From: Mesocentrotus franciscanus
Taxonomy: Eukaryota > Echinodermata > Echinoidea > Camarodonta > Strongylocentrotidae
DNA: 64,000 nucleotides
Assembly: GCA_037976565.1 (NCBI GenBank)
Contig: CP137685.1
Span: 19,270,449 to 19,334,448 of the forward strand
Direction: 5' to 3'
Shown here: positions 62,901 through 64,000 of the stretch, in pieces
How positions within the stretch are numbered: position 1 is the stretch's first letter
Layout: each line of letters opens with the position of its first letter
Position numbers and translations under genes: made by a program
Notes under the pieces: generated by a model
Told to the model about the DNA's origin: nothing
What the model saw: the letters and a program-made list of their open reading frames with translations, nothing else
The model's database searches: none

Positions 62901-63705
62901 AAGAGGGAGTCAATTCTCAGAAGTTAGTCAAAGGATCATTAGTCAAATTAGTCATGAAGCAATGATTAGACTCGGTTAATAAACATTCAATATCCCACTT
63001 CTTCTTCGGGTTAATGATGATTCATTCGTACTTTTTGTCTGCACAGTATTTCAATGAGGATAGATACCCGGTAGTGACTAATGAAATGTCGGGCAGTCAT
63101 TCTGTCGAAACAACATGCCATTGTAGTTCATTTGGGACGTGAAGCATACCTGTGTTCTTGGCCACTCAAGATTAACAAGAATAGCGGTCTATAACATAAA
63201 TAAAATTAATTACAGGTTCCTTTTAGTCCATGTTTTAGGGGGAAAACACCGAAATGACTGATCAAGGGAAGTATAAAACACGGTCTTTAAATACAGGTTT
63301 TCTTTATTTACAGGTTTATATACCGCATTTTTAAATGAGAAACATTGTTCTGAAGATAGCAGAAAATGGGTCTCTATAGACAAGATAAGTGAAAGACACG
63401 TGACTGTCGAGAAGGCCAGGGCGGATCCAGGCTTCTGTAATGCACGCGGGCACAATTCCAAAAAGTCTCTGACAAGGAAGAAAAAAAGGTGGGGTGTAAC
63501 ATTTTAAGGTAATTATTTTGGCTCAAACGTTTGAAGAGGCCTGAAAACAGAATTGGGTGGGGCATATTGTGTACTGGTACGCACGATTGGATTTTTGCGG
63601 GGGTACGGGCTGGCTGTGCCCCTCATATTAGAGAAGGTAACTTACCACGTTTGGTTTAGCATGGTGCTGATAATGACGGTACTTCCACCAAGAAGCTGGT
63701 GCACC
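54887..63705 (-). CDS. FADS: front-end fatty acyl desaturase (FADS family), 3' part, seven exons
   Basis: Membrane desaturases of this family insert double bases between an existing one and the carboxyl end of polyunsaturated fatty acyl chains in the endoplasmic reticulum, using cytochrome b5 electrons; that is, they add double bonds. Exons on the minus strand are 63646-63705, 62562-62688, 61652-61728, 60709-60806, 57147-57246, 56261-56340 and 54887-55012, lengths 60, 127, 77, 98, 100, 80 and 126 bp. Phases join without conflict and all junctions are GT-AG. About 222 residues are encoded. Histidine box 2 is RHYQHH in the first exon here. Box 3 is QIEHH, with the glutamine typical of front-end enzymes, and spans the exon 6/7 junction. 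Two hydrophobic segments fit membrane helices. [10 protein letters not shown] and [12 protein letters not shown] are family signatures. The cytochrome b5 domain and histidine box 1 must lie beyond 64000. The 3' end is uncertain. Substrate position (delta-5, -6 or -8) cannot be told. Confidence 0.93.
55060..55250. repeat. interspersed repeat (AGAGCTTAATACTATG type) in desaturase intron
   Basis: The sequence TTTGTATAGAGCTTAATACTATG followed by GAGCTTTACAT, ACCCGGTCATTGGATTCAAT and GCTCCCTGGGGAGTATTCCGG has the look of a common marine invertebrate repeat (from memory). No second copy is in this window, so the class is unassigned. It is followed by a CAAGGCCAAGGC tandem run at about 55258-55320. 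Confidence 0.45.
55469..56243. mobile_element. TTAA-flanked fold-back MITE, copy C
   Basis: Flanked by TTAA at 55469-55472 and 56240-56243. The arms of about 115 bp are nearly perfect inverted repeats: the left arm has AGGGCAAGTCCACTCCAAAA and AAAAATCAGACAAACCAATC, mirrored at 56130-56239. The interior is AT-rich and unrelated to copies A and B, so only the arms are shared. It sits inside a desaturase intron. Confidence 0.88.
56261..56340 (-). CDS. FADS: desaturase exon, first part of histidine box 3
   Basis: MNATCNLE...[15 protein letters not shown] plus two bases of the next histidine. The acceptor is TTCCACAG and the donor GTAAGT. The QIEHH box is completed by the first base of the next exon. 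The TTAA-type MITE copy C begins 17 nt into the following intron. Confidence 0.94.
56495..56629. mobile_element. possible short hAT-like element in desaturase intron
   Basis: The left end CAGTCGCGGATCC with a G12 run is mirrored by the right end (reverse complement) CAGTCGTAGATGC, 10 of 13 matching. The flanks TACTGAAC and CAGTTATC do not form an 8-bp duplication, so the right boundary may be wrong. Confidence 0.35.
56730..57046. repeat. (TAC)n compound microsatellite in desaturase intron
   Basis: About 310 bp of ACT/TAC repeats with interspersed CAC and TTC variants. Homopolymer-rich open frames (Thr, Leu, Ser, Val) across it are repeat translations. Confidence 0.95.
57147..57246 (-). CDS. 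FADS: desaturase exon, [13 protein letters not shown]
   Basis: One base completes arginine, then [18 protein letters not shown] and a stretch ending HWVQLQ, phase 0 at the end. The acceptor is GTCCTTCAG and the donor [16 protein letters not shown] corresponds to WVTQMNHI in vertebrate FADS (from memory). Confidence 0.94.
57480..57651 (+). mobile_element. retroelement 3' end with (TATAC)n tail in desaturase intron
   Basis: AT-rich 3' UTR-like text ending AGGAGAAATAAATATACTATAC, with an AATAAA signal followed directly by TATAC pentamers (57627-57648). The form matches the other pentamer-tailed ends in the window. Confidence 0.45.
57704..57731 (+). mobile_element. retroelement 3' end with (CCAAA)n tail
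   Basis: GGAAAATAAAGCCAAACCAAA with three further CCAAA units, again an AATAAA signal followed by a pentamer tail. A (GA)n run (57731-57797) continues from it. Confidence 0.5.
57893..58026. mobile_element. 134-bp inverted-repeat MITE (GGGCCCTGTTTCATAAAAC)
   Basis: The ends GGGCCCTGTTTCATAAAACA and (reverse complement) GGGCCCGTTTCATAAAACTT are near-perfect inverted repeats, with ATTGGCTGA in the middle. Such GGGCCC-GTTTCATAAA elements are common in marine invertebrates (from memory). Intronic. Confidence 0.75.
58066..58194. repeat. fold-back hairpin 1 (ATCACCC/GGGTGAT core)
   Basis: The arms GATGGTGAAAATTATCACTCCC... and its near-perfect mirror ending TCCACCATC meet at a core CTATCACCCCCGAGGCG / GCCGATGGGTGATAG. 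The whole 129 bp can form one stem. Hairpin 2 shares the core. Confidence 0.85.
58525..58548. repeat. perfect 24-bp palindrome
   Basis: GGGTTTGATAGT followed by its exact reverse complement, with no loop. Another GGGTTTGATAGTA unit lies directly before it (58512-58524). Confidence 0.9.
58778..59408. mobile_element. inverted-repeat element, GTGACCAAAGTTCGCG ends
   Basis: The left end GGGGTGACCAAAGTTCGCG and the right end (reverse complement) GGTGTGACCAAAGTTCGCG are inverted copies. The right end is duplicated in tandem (59374-59391 and 59392-59408). The 630-bp interior is non-coding. No target duplication is clear. Intronic. Confidence 0.75.
59575..59692. repeat. fold-back hairpin 2 (ATCACC/GGGTGAT core)
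   Basis: The arms GAGGCATAGTTGTTTTTATT... and its mirror ending AACAACTATGCCTC enclose GGGGAGGTTACATCGTGCCATCACC and its mirror. The core CTGAGGCGTGCCGAGGGGTGATAG resembles that of hairpin 1. 118 bp, intronic. Confidence 0.85.
60429..60456 (+). mobile_element. retroelement 3' tail (TTGAA)n
   Basis: GAAAATAAATGAATTGAATTG and further TTGAA units, the same design as 39461-39523. It lies in a desaturase intron. Confidence 0.5.
60709..60806 (-). CDS. FADS: desaturase exon, fourth transmembrane region
   Basis: Phase 0 start at [19 protein letters not shown], continuing [12 protein letters not shown], with two bases of an arginine codon before donor GTAATA. The acceptor is TTCATTCAG. The pattern matches the family segment ending before the WFVWV motif. 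Confidence 0.9.
61652..61728 (-). CDS. FADS: desaturase exon, third transmembrane region
   Basis: Starts with the last two bases of a leucine codon and encodes [20 protein letters not shown] then RREWV, ending at phase 0. The donor GTAGGT (rather than GTATAA 4 nt later) was chosen because only it keeps phase with the next exon. The hydrophobic run fits a membrane segment. Confidence 0.88.
62562..62688 (-). CDS. FADS: desaturase exon, INKDPDIKM to HQHKYFPF
   Basis: Begins at phase 0 with [17 protein letters not shown] and ends HQHKYFPF plus one base before donor GTAAGT. It matches the family stretch after histidine box 2 (HKDPDV...NHQHEYFF in human FADS2, from memory). The 3' splice site is preceded by a 200-bp (CT)n tract on this strand. 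Confidence 0.93.
62697..62909. repeat. (GA)n tract forming a polypyrimidine tract
   Basis: About 210 bp of GA/GGGGA repeats on the plus strand, so CT-rich on the transcribed minus strand. It ends 8 bp before the 3' splice site at 62689-62690. It therefore supplies the polypyrimidine tract of that exon, and its length would change the distance to the branch point. Confidence 0.9.
63417..63630. mobile_element. possible hAT-like insertion next to a desaturase splice donor
   Basis: The left end CAGGGCGGATCCAGG has the CAG-starting style of the proven insertions. The flanks GAGAAGGC (63409-63416) and GAGAAGGT (63631-63638) agree at 7 of 8 positions. The right end does not show a clear inverted partner, so the call is tentative. 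Confidence 0.35.
63646..63705 (-). CDS. FADS: desaturase exon with histidine box 2
   Basis: Twenty codons, [20 protein letters not shown], phase 0 at both ends. The acceptor is TTTTACAG and the donor GTAAGT. RHYQHH is the HxxHH iron-ligand box. A probable transposon with a near-perfect 8-bp duplication begins 7 nt into the following intron. Confidence 0.92.
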
Positions 63706-64000
63706 CTGTAAAACAGAAACAGAGCAGTTACATGAAACGGGGGGAGAAGACATAGTCATGGATTCTAGGACAATTACCTGATTACCCATGCAACCAAACC
63801 GCTGTCGTAAAACCATTTTAGGCAATAACGAACATATAGTATAAACCCTCTCTATATAGGTTCCTCTGGTGGTTTACTGAGAGATGGACAACGGCACCAC
63901 TTTTCTGGAAGTTACACCCAGCCATCCCGAGTACTCAGCGATTTGTGCAGAGCAGGAGCGGGGTCCAACTCAGCACCCCACCCCAAAAGGAAAACTTTGA
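63706..64000. other. desaturase intron running off the window
   Basis: No further desaturase exon is visible before the window ends. The upstream exons with histidine box 1 and the cytochrome b5 domain should lie to the right. Confidence 0.6.

Overview
This is an animal genome window, almost certainly from an echinoderm and most likely a sea urchin. It is AT-rich, intron-bearing and full of microsatellites, SINEs, LINE 3' ends and short inverted-repeat transposons. Two histone genes encode proteins of the sea urchin late (somatic) type. The species is an inference from protein character and repeat style; no search was run. A run of exactly 500 N (29966-30465) marks an assembly gap.

Only three genes can be supported. 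(1) A histone H2A gene (43958-44338, minus) and (2) a histone H2B gene (49364-49735, minus) lie about 5 kb apart in the same orientation. Each is intronless, has a TATA box and octamer elements upstream, and ends in a replication-type 3' stem-loop followed by a purine-rich downstream element. Their promoters also share a 14-nt element. (3) The 3' part of a front-end fatty acyl desaturase gene (FADS1/2 family) occupies 54887-63705 on the minus strand. Seven exons join with consistent splice phases and encode the second and third histidine boxes. Its 5' exons lie beyond the right edge of the window, and its 3' end is ambiguous.

The left 44 kb contains no gene I can defend. From 1 to about 13.5 kb it is mostly unique sequence, except for a degenerate array of about 215-bp units (about 7.0-8.5 kb), each with a TTTGCAT-like core and often a TGACGTCA-like site. 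From 14 to 26 kb it is a transposon mosaic: a degraded CR1-like LINE reverse transcriptase (16990-17992) among degenerate subrepeats, a tRNA-derived SINE split by a 148-bp hAT-type insertion with a perfect 8-bp target duplication, and several inverted-repeat elements. From 28.8 to 43.5 kb there are a 48-bp minisatellite, the gap, a SINE whose head resembles 7SL RNA, a 500-bp tandem duplication, and more inverted-repeat elements.

Between the histone genes sits a 1.6-kb non-autonomous hAT-type element with an internal 23-25-bp minisatellite and an 8-bp target duplication. The desaturase introns hold a TTAA-flanked inverted-repeat element 17 nt from a splice donor, a probable hAT-like element close to another donor, a (TAC)n tract, several fold-back hairpins, and a (CT)n tract that serves as the polypyrimidine tract of one exon. 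I found no bacterial-type operon, CRISPR array or defence system. The points most worth following are the SINE with a 7SL-like head whose body is shared with a tRNA-headed SINE, the element shared by the two histone promoters, and the structured 215-bp array.
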